32,681 nt of DNA from Curtobacterium sp. UCD-KPL2560 (GTDB taxonomy: Bacteria; Actinomycetota; Actinomycetes; Actinomycetales; Microbacteriaceae), in NCBI RefSeq assembly GCF_001705035.1, contig NZ_MCIG01000032.1, positions 1 to 32,681 on the forward strand, read 5' to 3'. Numbering within the stretch: position 1 is the first letter of the stretch; each line of letters opens with the position of its first letter. Both the position numbers and the translations under genes were made by a program. This document shows positions 7,551-15,878 of this stretch, one piece after another. The notes beneath the pieces were generated by a model. The model was not told the DNA's origin and did not search any database. It worked only from the letters and a program-made list of their open reading frames with translations.

Positions 7551-8264
7551 GTGCGCCTCATCTTCATCGACGAATCAGCGAGGGATGACGACTTCTACTT
7601 CTTCGGCGCGCTCGTCGCCGACGCCGACGCGATCAGGTCCATCGAGCGGGGGTTCGACGACATCGGCCGACTGGTGGCCGCACATGTCGGAGGCTTCGAG
7701 CCGGATGCGGAGTTCCACGGAGTGGAGATGTTCCACGGCGAGGGTCCGTGGAAGGGAGTCCCCGTCGGGTGGCGGGTCAAGGCGTGCACCCTGGCTGCGA
7801 AGGTCCTGGCGCGATCCTCGGCCTCGTACGTCCTCCGCGGCATCGACCTGCAGGCCCACCGCCGCCGCTACGGCTCACGCGCATTCCCTCCGCACCTCCT
7901 CACTCTCGCCCAGCTGCTCGAGTGCGTGCACGAGCGGCTGGGCTCGCTGGACCGCAGCGATGGTCTCGGTCTCGTGCTCGCAGACGAACACCACTCGGCG
8001 GCGGGCGCTCGCCGGAGCCTCCGGAGTTTCAAGGTCGAGAGCGTTCCCGGCTACACGAAGAAGCCGCTCACCCGGATCGCGGACACGATCTACTTCGGCC
8101 CCTCGCACGAGAGTCGCATGCTGCAGGGAGCAGACCTGGCGACCTACTTCATGAACCGCTCACGAACAGTTGTCGAGAAGGACGAGCGGGCGGCCGCAGC
8201 AGTCGCGAAGATCGTGGCGATCCTCGAACGGATCACGATCGTGGACTACGTCTGGGCACCGTGA
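7551..8264 (+). CDS. DUF3800 domain protein
   Basis: A 237-residue cytoplasmic protein of the DUF3800 family, which is thought to have an RNase H-like fold and often occurs in mobile or phage-defence regions; no reaction is established. Visible hallmarks are the N-terminal acidic strand LIFIDESARDDDFYFFGALV (Asp7, Glu8), a mid-protein VLADEHH and the C-terminal GADLATYFMNR. Family proteins use these acidic residues as a likely metal site. Start GTG 7551 is set by the -10 box; no Shine-Dalgarno sequence is present. It diverges from the ATP-grasp gene by 97 bases and ends at a strong hairpin. Base composition looks somewhat less GC-rich than neighbours, which suggests acquisition. Confidence 0.82.
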   Translation: MRLIFIDESARDDDFYFFGALVADADAIRSIERGFDDIGRLVAAHVGGFEPDAEFHGVEMFHGEGPWKGVPVGWRVKACTLAAKVLARSSASYVLRGIDLQAHRRRYGSRAFPPHLLTLAQLLECVHERLGSLDRSDGLGLVLADEHHSAAGARRSLRSFKVESVPGYTKKPLTRIADTIYFGPSHESRMLQGADLATYFMNRSRTVVEKDERAAAAVAKIVAILERITIVDYVWAP

Positions 8265-8293
8265 GACCGGGATGATCCTGATCCCGAACGACA

Positions 8294-8320
8294 CAACGCC
8301 CCGCCGATGGCGGGGCGTTG
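8294..8320. terminator. Hairpin terminator after the DUF3800 gene
   Basis: Perfect 12-base arms (CAACGCCCCGCC and its complement) with a three-base GAT loop, 29 bases past the stop codon. No T-run follows, which is common in high-GC actinobacteria. Confidence 0.8.
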
Positions 8321-8402
8321 GCTGGGTGCGGGAGGCTCTGCAGCGTCCTGCTCCTCCATCATATCACCGGCTCCCCACGACGCTCGGCGACGTGCTGCAG
8401 TC

Positions 8403-9257
8403 CTACCGCGCCGGTTCGGAGCCGAACTGCTGGGTGCCGAGGACGCCGAGGAGTTCGAGCTTCTGAGCGTCCTCGCTGCCCGGGGGCGCGGTGAACAGGA
8501 GCAGGGCCTGTGCCTGGTCGTCGGTGTGCAGGACCTGGCAGTCGACGGTGATGCGCCCGAGCTCCGGCTGCACGATCGTCTTGTTGTCCGACCACCGGGT
8601 CGCGACCTCGTGCCGCTCCCAGAGCTCGCGGAAGGCGGGGCTCCGGTCGAGCAGGTCCGCGATCAGTTCGGTGGCGCGGCGGTCGCCCGGACCCGCGAGG
8701 CCGACCGCTGCGCGCAGCGACGCCACCACGACGCGCCCGAGCCGGTCGTGCTGCTCGGGGGCGTACTTCGCGAGCTCCGTCCCCGTCACGAACCAGCGCC
8801 ACGCCTGGTAGCGCTCGTTGCCGGGCAGGCCGACCGAGGTGCCGAGGAGGGCGGTCGCCAACCGGTTCTCGACGAGCGTCTCGCCGAGCAGGCTGACGAC
8901 GATCGCCGGGGTGTCCTCGAGGCGGTCGAGCACCCGCAGGATCGCCGGGTCGACGTGGTCGCTACGGTGCATCCGGACCGGGGCGGTGTGACCGGCGAGG
9001 TGGAACAGGTGGTCCCGTTCGTCGAGGCTGCACCGGAGCGCCCGGGCGATCGCCGCGACCATCTGCTCGGAGGGCTGGGGGCCGCGCTGCTGCTCGAGCC
9101 GGGTGTAGTAGTCGACGCTCATGCCGGCGAGTGCGGCGACCTCCTCGCGGCGGAGGCCGGGCGTGCGGCGGCGGGGTCCGGTGCCGAGTCCGACGTCGTC
9201 CGGGCGGAGCGTCTCGCGGCGGCGTCGGAGGAAGTCGGCGAGAGCGGGACGGTCCAT
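8403..9257 (-). CDS. XRE/MmyB-type transcriptional regulator
   Basis: A 284-residue DNA-binding protein. An N-terminal XRE-type HTH (about 28–85) shows the family signature TPGLRREEVAALAGMSVDYY followed by TRLEQ. A C-terminal MmyB-like ligand-binding domain (about 108–275) has the usual elements LLGTSVGLPGNERYQAW and ELGRITVDCQVL. MmyB domains resemble PAS folds and may bind fatty-acid-like ligands in the characterised member. The gene diverges from an SDR gene with 101 bases between starts; this pairing is common and the SDR is the probable target. A CACGAT sequence six bases before the ATG may be its -10 box. Confidence 0.92.
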   Translation of the reverse strand: MDRPALADFLRRRRETLRPDDVGLGTGPRRRTPGLRREEVAALAGMSVDYYTRLEQQRGPQPSEQMVAAIARALRCSLDERDHLFHLAGHTAPVRMHRSDHVDPAILRVLDRLEDTPAIVVSLLGETLVENRLATALLGTSVGLPGNERYQAWRWFVTGTELAKYAPEQHDRLGRVVVASLRAAVGLAGPGDRRATELIADLLDRSPAFRELWERHEVATRWSDNKTIVQPELGRITVDCQVLHTDDQAQALLLFTAPPGSEDAQKLELLGVLGTQQFGSEPAR

Positions 9258-9358
9258 GTGCCCATCGTGCCGCCTGGGCCACCGTCGAGCCAGGGATCGC
9301 CGGTCCCCCGATGCGCGCGCCCTGGTGGCCGCCCGTGCGGCGGAGCACGCTGGAGCGC

Positions 9359-10096
9359 ATGGACACCACGAACAGCACCGTCTTCATCCCCGGCGCCACC
9401 TCCGGCATCGGGCTCGCCCTCGCCCAGCGCCTGCAGGCAGCCGGCAGCACCGTCGTCATCGGCGGCCGTCGGCAGGACCGGCTCGACGCCCTGGCCGCCG
9501 AGCACGGCTTCGACACCGTGGCGGTCGACGTCGCCGACGCCGCGTCCGTCCGCGACGCCTCGGCCGCCGTGCTCGAACGTCACCCCGACCTCGACACCCT
9601 CGTGACCATGTCGGGCATCATGCGCAACGAGGACCTGCGCGACCCCGGGCACATCGAGGACGCCGTCGCGACGATCGAGACGAACCTGCTCGGCACCATC
9701 CGCCTCATCGACGCGTTCCTACCGCACCTGCTCACCCGACCGACCACGACCGTCGTCACGGTCTCCTCCGGCCTGGCGTTCGTGCCGCTGACCGCCACCC
9801 CCACCTACAGCGCGACCAAGGCCGCGGTGCACTCCTACACGCAGGCGCTCCGGCAGCAGCTCGTCGGATCGGACGTCGCGGTCGTCGAGCTCGCGCCGCC
9901 CGCCGTCGAGACCGACCTGATGGGCGGGCAGGACTTCGGCGGGATGCCGCTCGACGTCTTCGCGGACGAGGTCATGACGCTGCTGGCCTCGGGGGCCGAC
10001 GAGGTCCTGGTCGAGAACGTGCAGCCGCTGCGGTGGGCCGAGCGTGACGGGACGCACCGGCAGATCCTCGAGGCGATGGCCGGCCGCGGGCACTGA
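9359..10096 (+). CDS. DltE-like short-chain dehydrogenase/reductase
   Basis: A 245-residue Rossmann-fold oxidoreductase. It shows the NAD(P) loop GATSGIG (residues 12–18), a basic GGRR after strand 2 that suggests NADPH, VSSG for the catalytic serine and YSATKAA for the Tyr–Lys pair. The substrate is unknown. ATG 9359 begins the conserved N-terminus, and CACGCT seven bases upstream may be a weak -10 box. Likely controlled by the divergent MmyB regulator. The stop codon is followed by about 100 bases of simple GC repeats. Confidence 0.9.
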   Translation: MDTTNSTVFIPGATSGIGLALAQRLQAAGSTVVIGGRRQDRLDALAAEHGFDTVAVDVADAASVRDASAAVLERHPDLDTLVTMSGIMRNEDLRDPGHIEDAVATIETNLLGTIRLIDAFLPHLLTRPTTTVVTVSSGLAFVPLTATPTYSATKAAVHSYTQALRQQLVGSDVAVVELAPPAVETDLMGGQDFGGMPLDVFADEVMTLLASGADEVLVENVQPLRWAERDGTHRQILEAMAGRGH

Positions 10097-10142
10097 GCGG
10101 GCGCGCGTCGCGCGCCGGGCGCCCGCCGGGCGCCGGGCGACC

Positions 10143-10170
10143 GACGGGCGACGGGCGACGGGCGACGGGC
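10143..10170. repeat. Four tandem copies of GACGGGC
   Basis: Perfect 7-base unit repeated four times, embedded in further GC-only sequence between the SDR stop and the first 89-bp palindromic repeat. Slippage could change copy number. Confidence 0.9.
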
Positions 10171-10203
10171 GCGCGCCGCGCGCGGGTCGCGCTGGGCGGG
10201 CGC

Positions 10204-10292
10204 GCCTTCGCACAAGGGAAAGCACGTCGCACCACGGAATTCCGTGGTGCGACGTGCTTCTCGTAGTTCGGGAGCACGTCGCGCCACGGCGG
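10204..10292. repeat. 89-bp palindromic repeat, copy 1 (left of the TA pair)
   Basis: Contains a 40-bp perfect palindrome (10220–10259) centred on GGAATTCC, followed by a third partial copy of the arm motif (GCACGTCGCGCCACGG). It matches 11202–11290 over the full 89 bases with only a few substitutions and in the same orientation. The two copies bracket the PIN toxin–antitoxin genes. Confidence 0.9.
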
Positions 10293-10354
10293 CGTGGGAG
10301 CACAGCTCGACGAGCACGGACGCCGGTGACCCCGCATCCCGGTGAGCACGCGGT

Positions 10355-10867
10355 TCAGCTCGACCGTCCGCGATGACGTCGTGCGGCGTCGACGTTGTCG
10401 GCGTCCACGAGCAGGGGCAGCGTCCCGGCGTCGACGACACCCAGGCCCGGATCGACGCTGACGAGCGCGTCTGCGTCGACCGCGACTGTCGTGGCGACCT
10501 GGATCGCACCGCTCGCCGTCAGACCGTACCGGTCCACCAGCGCCTCGACGTCGTCAGCGACCTCGTCCACCCCCACCCAGTGCACGCGTGTCGTCGACTT
10601 GACCGTCTCCCACTCGACGAGCAACCCGCGTCGTCCCATCGAGTAGGCGGACTCGATCATCTCCAGCTCGGAGAGGCCGTTGTAGAAGCAATCGGTCGCC
10701 ATGAGGTCCAACCGCTGCAGGAACGCCGCCGGCGCACTGTGCCCGCAGACGGTCGTGTCGATCGCCCGTCGGAGGAACCAGGAGTCGAGGACGACCCTGC
10801 GCGGCACGTCGACGTACTGCTCGAACGCGAGCACGCCACGCGCGCCCGGGTCGTCGAACGACGGCAT
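10355..10867 (-). CDS. PIN-domain protein, probable toxin
   Basis: A 170-residue protein that fits a PIN ribonuclease fold: strand VVLDSWFLRRAI with Asp28, helix LSELEMIESAY with Glu67/69/72, and C-terminal DADALVSVDPGL with Asp139. VapC-type toxins cut tRNA or rRNA with four acidic residues. The usual third Asp, in a DAIQVA-like segment, is Gly120 here (ASGAIQVAT), so activity could be altered or another residue may substitute. It starts seven bases after the stop of a 71-residue upstream gene, a toxin–antitoxin layout. The DNA is visibly less GC-biased than neighbours. Catalytic toxin status is inference. Confidence 0.7.
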   Translation of the reverse strand: MPSFDDPGARGVLAFEQYVDVPRRVVLDSWFLRRAIDTTVCGHSAPAAFLQRLDLMATDCFYNGLSELEMIESAYSMGRRGLLVEWETVKSTTRVHWVGVDEVADDVEALVDRYGLTASGAIQVATTVAVDADALVSVDPGLGVVDAGTLPLLVDADNVDAARRHRGRSS

Positions 10868-10873
10868 CCGTGA

Positions 10874-11089
10874 TCATCCACGGCGGAGGAGCCGAGAGGT
10901 CGGCGTGAACTCCCTGTCCGACGCGAATGTGTTGAGCGCTCGGTGCAGGCGGGCCCGGCGCTCCTCTGGCGTGCCGACGGGCGCGGGCGTCCGCGCCGTG
11001 ATGGCGTCGATCTCCTCGCGCGAGAAGACCCGCGTACTGGTCGGCCTTGTGCGGCGGGACGCGGCCACGGCAGGGTCGGTCGTCGTCAT
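10874..11089 (-). CDS. Small protein upstream of PIN gene, probable antitoxin
   Basis: A 71-residue charged protein with a Thr/Arg-rich N-terminus and a region FSREEIDAITAR...PEERRARLHRAL that should be helical. No known antitoxin fold can be named. The ATG at 11089 has a strong Shine-Dalgarno sequence (AAAGGAG, 11095–11101) five bases upstream, unlike the leaderless genes around it. A -10-like TACGGT (11117–11122) and an operator-like dyad lie upstream. Position directly before a PIN gene is the main evidence for an antitoxin role. Confidence 0.65.
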   Translation of the reverse strand: MTTTDPAVAASRRTRPTSTRVFSREEIDAITARTPAPVGTPEERRARLHRALNTFASDREFTPTSRLLRRG

Positions 11090-11141
11090 GAGTGCTCCTT
11101 TCGATGAGGCGGAGCGACCGTACCCAGCGTCGTTCCTGAAC

Positions 11142-11162
11142 CACGAACATGTTGTGTTCGTG
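11142..11162. promoter_or_regulatory. Operator-like dyad upstream of the TA pair
   Basis: CACGAACA, five bases, TGTTCGTG: two perfect eight-base arms about 20 bases upstream of the presumed -10 box TACGGT (11117–11122, minus strand). A place where an antitoxin or toxin–antitoxin complex could autorepress. Confidence 0.55.
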
Positions 11163-11201
11163 ACTCCAGGTCTCCGTGCCAACGGGACGCCGGGCCTCCG
11201 A

Positions 11202-11290
11202 GCCTTCGCACAAGAGGAAGCACGTCGCACCACGGGTTTCCGTGGTGCGACGTGCTTCTCGTTGTGCGGGAGCACGTCGCGCCACGGCGG
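11202..11290. repeat. 89-bp palindromic repeat, copy 2 (right of the TA pair)
   Basis: Direct repeat of 10204–10292. The central palindrome has 18-base arms around a short GTTT-containing centre and extends imperfectly to about 29-base arms. The trailing arm-motif copy is also kept. Confidence 0.9.
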
Positions 11291-11372
11291 GACCACGGCG
11301 CCGGGGGCGCGGGTACCGGGGGCTCCGCGAGCGCAGGAGCGCACCGCGCCGCGCGGAGAGCGCCCCGCGGCC

Positions 11373-11501
11373 GGACCGGGGCGCACGGGCCGGTCAGGAC
11401 GCGGCGAGCACCGCCGGACCGGGGCGCACGGGCCGGTCAGGACGCGGCGAGCACCGCCCGACCGGGTCGTGCGGGCCGGTCAGGACGCGGCGAGCACCGT
11501 C
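11373..11501. repeat. 43-bp tandem repeat, three units, spanning the rsmA stop
   Basis: Units at 11373–11415, 11416–11458 and 11459–11501, with a partial fourth after 11502. Units 1 and 2 are identical; unit 3 has about six differences and contains the real rsmA stop and last codons. Units 1 and 2 therefore repeat the coding end (TVLAAS-stop) downstream of the gene. Confidence 0.92.
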
Positions 11502-12328
11502 CGACCGAGTCGGACGAAGTCCTCCGGCGCGAGCGCCTCACCCCGAGCCGTGGAGTCGATGCCGGCGGCGGTGAGCAGCTCGGACGCCCGGGCACTGCTG
11601 CCGAGCACACCGGACAGGCTCTGCCGCAGCATCTTCCGGCGCTGCTGGAACGCTCCGTCGACCAGGGCGAACACCTGCGCGCGCAGCGTCTCGTCGCCCG
11701 GCTGGTCGTGCCGGTCGAACCCGACGAGCACGCTGTCGACGTTCGGCACCGGCCAGAACACCTGGCGGCTGATCTGGCCGGCGGTGGACCAGGAGCCGTA
11801 CCAGGCGGCCTTGACGCTCGGCGCCCCGTAGACCTTGCTGCCCGGTCCCGCGGCGATCCGGTACCCGACCTCGGCCTGGACCATCACGAGGATCCGCTCG
11901 ATCGACGGGAAGGTCGCGAGCAGGTGCAGGAGCACCGGCACGGACACGTTGTACGGCAGGTTCGCCACCACGTGCGTGGGTGCCTCGGGTACGTCGTCGA
12001 CCGTGACGGTCAGCGCGTCCTGGTGCACGACCCGCAGTCGTGCGTCGGGCTGCATGGCAGCGACGGTGTCCGGCAGCTGGGCGGCGAGGCGACCGTCGAT
12101 CTCGACGGCGGTGACGGGAGCGCCGGTCTCGGTGAGCCCGAGCGTCAACGACCCGAGCCCCGGGCCGATCTCCAGCACGCGGGCATCGGCCGTGACCCGA
12201 CCCGCGGCGACGATCCGGCGCACGGTGTTGGCGTCGTGGACGAAGTTCTGCCCGAGCTTCTTGGTGGGCGTGACGTCGAGCTTGGCGGCCAGGTCGCGGA
12301 TCTCCGCGGGGCCGAGCAGGGCGCCCAC
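11480..12328 (-). CDS. rsmA: RsmA/KsgA, 16S rRNA dimethyladenosine transferase
   Basis: Dimethylates two adjacent adenines (A1518/A1519) in the 3' hairpin of 16S rRNA with S-adenosylmethionine, a late check in 30S assembly. The 282-residue product shows KKLGQNFVHD (23–32), SAM motif I VLEIGPGLGSLT (51–62), AVEID (74–78) and the catalytic NLPYNVS (123–129). The GTG start lies two bases after the tatD stop, so it is translated within the metG–tatD–rsmA operon. Its 3' end is tandemly repeated downstream and the accessory block begins beyond that, where ispE would be expected. Confidence 0.96.
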   Translation of the reverse strand: MGALLGPAEIRDLAAKLDVTPTKKLGQNFVHDANTVRRIVAAGRVTADARVLEIGPGLGSLTLGLTETGAPVTAVEIDGRLAAQLPDTVAAMQPDARLRVVHQDALTVTVDDVPEAPTHVVANLPYNVSVPVLLHLLATFPSIERILVMVQAEVGYRIAAGPGSKVYGAPSVKAAWYGSWSTAGQISRQVFWPVPNVDSVLVGFDRHDQPGDETLRAQVFALVDGAFQQRRKMLRQSLSGVLGSSARASELLTAAGIDSTARGEALAPEDFVRLGRTVLAAS

Positions 12329-12330
12329 GG

Positions 12331-13265
12331 CTACTCGTCCACCGTGACGGGTTCGGCGTCCCACGCGCCGTACACGAGCTCGGTGTTCGACGCGATCTGC
12401 GCGGCGAGCATCGAGGCGTCGGTGCCGAGCGTCTCGGCCATCGACCGCAGCGTGTGCGGGATCAGGTACGGCGCGTTCGGCCGGCCGCGGTACGGCATGG
12501 GCGTGAGGAACGGCGCGTCGGTCTCGATCATCACGAGGTGCCGCGGCGCGACCCGCAGGGCGTCGCGGAGCAGCTCGGCGTTCTTGAACGTCACGGTGCC
12601 GGCGAACGACATGTACCAGCCGCGCTCGGCGCACAGGCGAGCCAGGTCCGGCCCGCCCGAGAAGCAGTGGAACACGGTCTTCTCGGGGGCGCCGACACGG
12701 TCGAGGACCTCGACCACGGCGTCGTGCGCGTCGCGGTCGTGGATCGTCAGCGCGAGGTCGTGCTCCTTGGCGATCCGGATGTGCTCCTCGAACGAGCGCA
12801 CCTGAGCGGCACGGCCGTCCTCGCCCGTCCGGAAGAAGTCGAGTCCGGTCTCGCCGATCGCGCGCACCCGGGGCAGCGCCGCGAGCCGCTCGATGCCGGC
12901 CAGGTGCTCGGCGAGCAGCCCCTGTTCGTCGAGGACGGGTGCCTCGTTCGGGTGCAGCGCGACCGCGGCGAGCACACGGGGCTCGCGGGCGGCGATCTGC
13001 GCGGACCACTCCGAGGTCGCCAGGTCGGTCCCGACCTGCACGACACCGCGGACCCCGACGCTCGACGCACGGTCGAGGTGCTCGCGGTAGTCGAGCGGAC
13101 CGTCACCGCCGTCACCGACCCCGTCGGCGATCTCCATGTGCGTGTGGTTGTCGTAGACCGGGACGACGAGCGCCTGCGGCAGCGGCGGGTAGCTCAGGTC
13201 GCGCTTCGACCCGCCCGACGAGCCGTCGCCACGGGCCCGGACGTGCGAGGCGTCCGCCGCGTCGG

Positions 13266-13269
<4 letters not shown>
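12331..13269 (-). CDS. tatD: TatD-family metal-dependent hydrolase
   Basis: A TIM-barrel amidohydrolase-fold enzyme; characterised TatD proteins are 3'–5' DNA/RNA exonucleases. The 312-residue product has the metal motif DNHTHME (His42, His44), then GETGLDFFR, the histidine in LTIHDRDAH, FHCFSGGP and the late metal Asp in IETDAPFL. An N-terminal extension of about 35 residues, Gly/Ser-rich, precedes the barrel. The GTG start overlaps the metG stop by four bases, so the genes are coupled. rpfB, which follows tatD in M. tuberculosis, is absent. Confidence 0.94.
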
Positions 13270-14849
<1,580 letters not shown>

Positions 14850-14862
14850 GCGGACCATCCTA
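14850..14862 (-). promoter_or_regulatory. Leaderless -10 box of the metG operon
   Basis: TAGGAT on the minus strand at 14857–14862 with seven bases to ATG 14849. It argues against the ATG three codons upstream. Confidence 0.65.
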
Positions 14863-14884
14863 CGGGCGGCCGCATGCCGCGTGA

Positions 14885-14940
14885 CGCGCCCCGCGCACCA
14901 CCTGTGGAGAACACGTCGCGCCCCGCGCGCCGCCTGTGGA
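14885..14940. repeat. 24-bp direct repeat upstream of metG
   Basis: Positions 14885–14908 and 14917–14940 match except for two A/G changes, with a 32-base period. The link between them (GAACACGTCGCG) resembles the arm of the 89-bp palindromic repeats. Confidence 0.8.
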
Positions 14941-14945
14941 CCGCC

Positions 14946-14987
14946 GGACGGGAGGCGTGGGGCGGCCCCGCACCGTGCCTCCAGACC
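14946..14987. repeat. Degenerate member of the GC-rich hairpin family (copy C)
   Basis: GGACGGGAGGC on one side and GTGCCTCCAGACC on the other, with an imperfect stem around GGGGCGGCCCC. Lies 16 bases after the rsmI stop codon (leftward) and may terminate it. Confidence 0.6.
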
Positions 14988-15002
14988 GGCCCGTGGTCGC
15001 GA

Positions 15003-15824
15003 CTACCGCGCGGCGAGCGCGCCCTCGTACAGGTCGCGCTTCGAGAGCCCGGTCGCGTCCGCGACCGCGGCCGACGCCTCCTTCATGCGCGTGCCCGCGG
15101 CGACGCGTTCCAGGACGAGCCGGACGCCGTCCTCGAGCGAGACCTCGTCGACCGAGCCCGAGGCGCCCGCGACGACGATGCAGATCTCGCCCCGCACGCC
15201 GTCGGCGGCCCACGCCGCGAGCGCCTCGAGCGAGTCGCGCCGGACCTCCTCGTAGAGCTTCGTGAGCTCGCGGCAGACGACCGCCCGGCGCGTGGCCCCG
15301 AACCCGGCCGCCATGTCGGTCAGCGTGTCGGCGAGCCGGTGCGGCGACTCGAAGAACACCATGGTCCGCTGCTCCCCGGCGAGCGCCTCGAACGCGCGAC
15401 GCCGCTCCCCCGCCTTGCGCGTCGGGAACCCCTCGAAGGTGAAGCGGTCGGTCGGCAGTCCGGACACGGCGAGCGCCATCAGCACGGCCGACGGACCCGG
15501 CAGCGCGGTGACCGTCACCCCGGCGGCAGCGGCGGCCTCGACGAGCGGGAACCCGGGGTCGCTGATCGCCGGCATGCCCGCGTCGGTGAGCACGACCACG
15601 TCCTCGTCGCGCGCGAGTTCGACGACCTCCGCGGCGCGGGCGCGCTCGTTGTGCTCGTGCAGGGCGATGAGCCGCGGCCGGTTCTCGATGCCGAGCGCGC
15701 GCATGAGGTGCACGGCGGTCCTGGTGTCCTCCGCCGCCACGACGGTCGCGTTCGACAGGGTCTCGACGAGTCGGCGCGACGCGTCGCCGAGGTTCCCGAT
15801 GGGCGTTGCTGCGAGGACGATCAC
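15003..15824 (-). CDS. rsmI: RsmI, 16S rRNA 2'-O-ribose methyltransferase (C1402)
   Basis: A 273-residue tetrapyrrole-methylase-fold enzyme that methylates the 2'-OH of C1402 in the ribosomal decoding site. Family motifs are LAATPIGNLGDAS at the N-terminus, AAEDTRTA, LTDAGMPAISDPG, ALPGPSAVL and FEGFPTRK. GTG 15824 is directly preceded by GGGGAG with no room for ribosome spacing, but CACAAT at 15831–15836 sits six bases upstream as a -10 box, so leaderless initiation is likely. It diverges from the mannosyltransferase at 15879. Confidence 0.95.
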   Translation of the reverse strand: MIVLAATPIGNLGDASRRLVETLSNATVVAAEDTRTAVHLMRALGIENRPRLIALHEHNERARAAEVVELARDEDVVVLTDAGMPAISDPGFPLVEAAAAAGVTVTALPGPSAVLMALAVSGLPTDRFTFEGFPTRKAGERRRAFEALAGEQRTMVFFESPHRLADTLTDMAAGFGATRRAVVCRELTKLYEEVRRDSLEALAAWAADGVRGEICIVVAGASGSVDEVSLEDGVRLVLERVAAGTRMKEASAAVADATGLSKRDLYEGALAAR

Positions 15825-15836
15825 CTCCCCATTGTG
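15825..15836 (-). promoter_or_regulatory. Probable leaderless -10 box of rsmI
   Basis: CACAAT on the minus strand at 15831–15836, six bases before GTG 15824. Weaker than the TANNNT boxes at other genes. Confidence 0.4.
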
Positions 15837-15864
15837 GTGGCAGGTCCGTCGTGGGGTCGATCCG

Positions 15865-15878
15865 TAGGATGCACTGCG
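15865..15878 (+). promoter_or_regulatory. Leaderless -10 box of the mannosyltransferase gene
   Basis: TAGGAT at 15865–15870 and eight bases to ATG 15879. Confidence 0.6.

Larger units (their letters stand above)
11090..11479. other. 390-base intergenic region between TA pair and rsmA
   Basis: No gene is supported here. It holds the TA promoter and dyad (11095–11162), the second 89-bp palindromic repeat (11202–11290), a GC-rich stretch without recognisable structure (11291–11372) and two full copies of the rsmA 3' end (11373–11458). Confidence 0.75.

Noticed and set aside
11142-11162. LexA/SOS box upstream of the TA pair
   Set aside because: The GAAC and GTTC half-sites are seven bases apart, while actinobacterial SOS boxes have four. 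Treated only as a generic dyad.
10204-11290. Insertion sequence or integron cassette
   Set aside because: No transposase or integrase is present and the repeats are direct, not terminal inverted ends. Kept as a repeat-flanked unit without naming a mobile element class.
11373-11501. Small CRISPR array
   Set aside because: Units abut directly with no spacers, and no cas gene is near.
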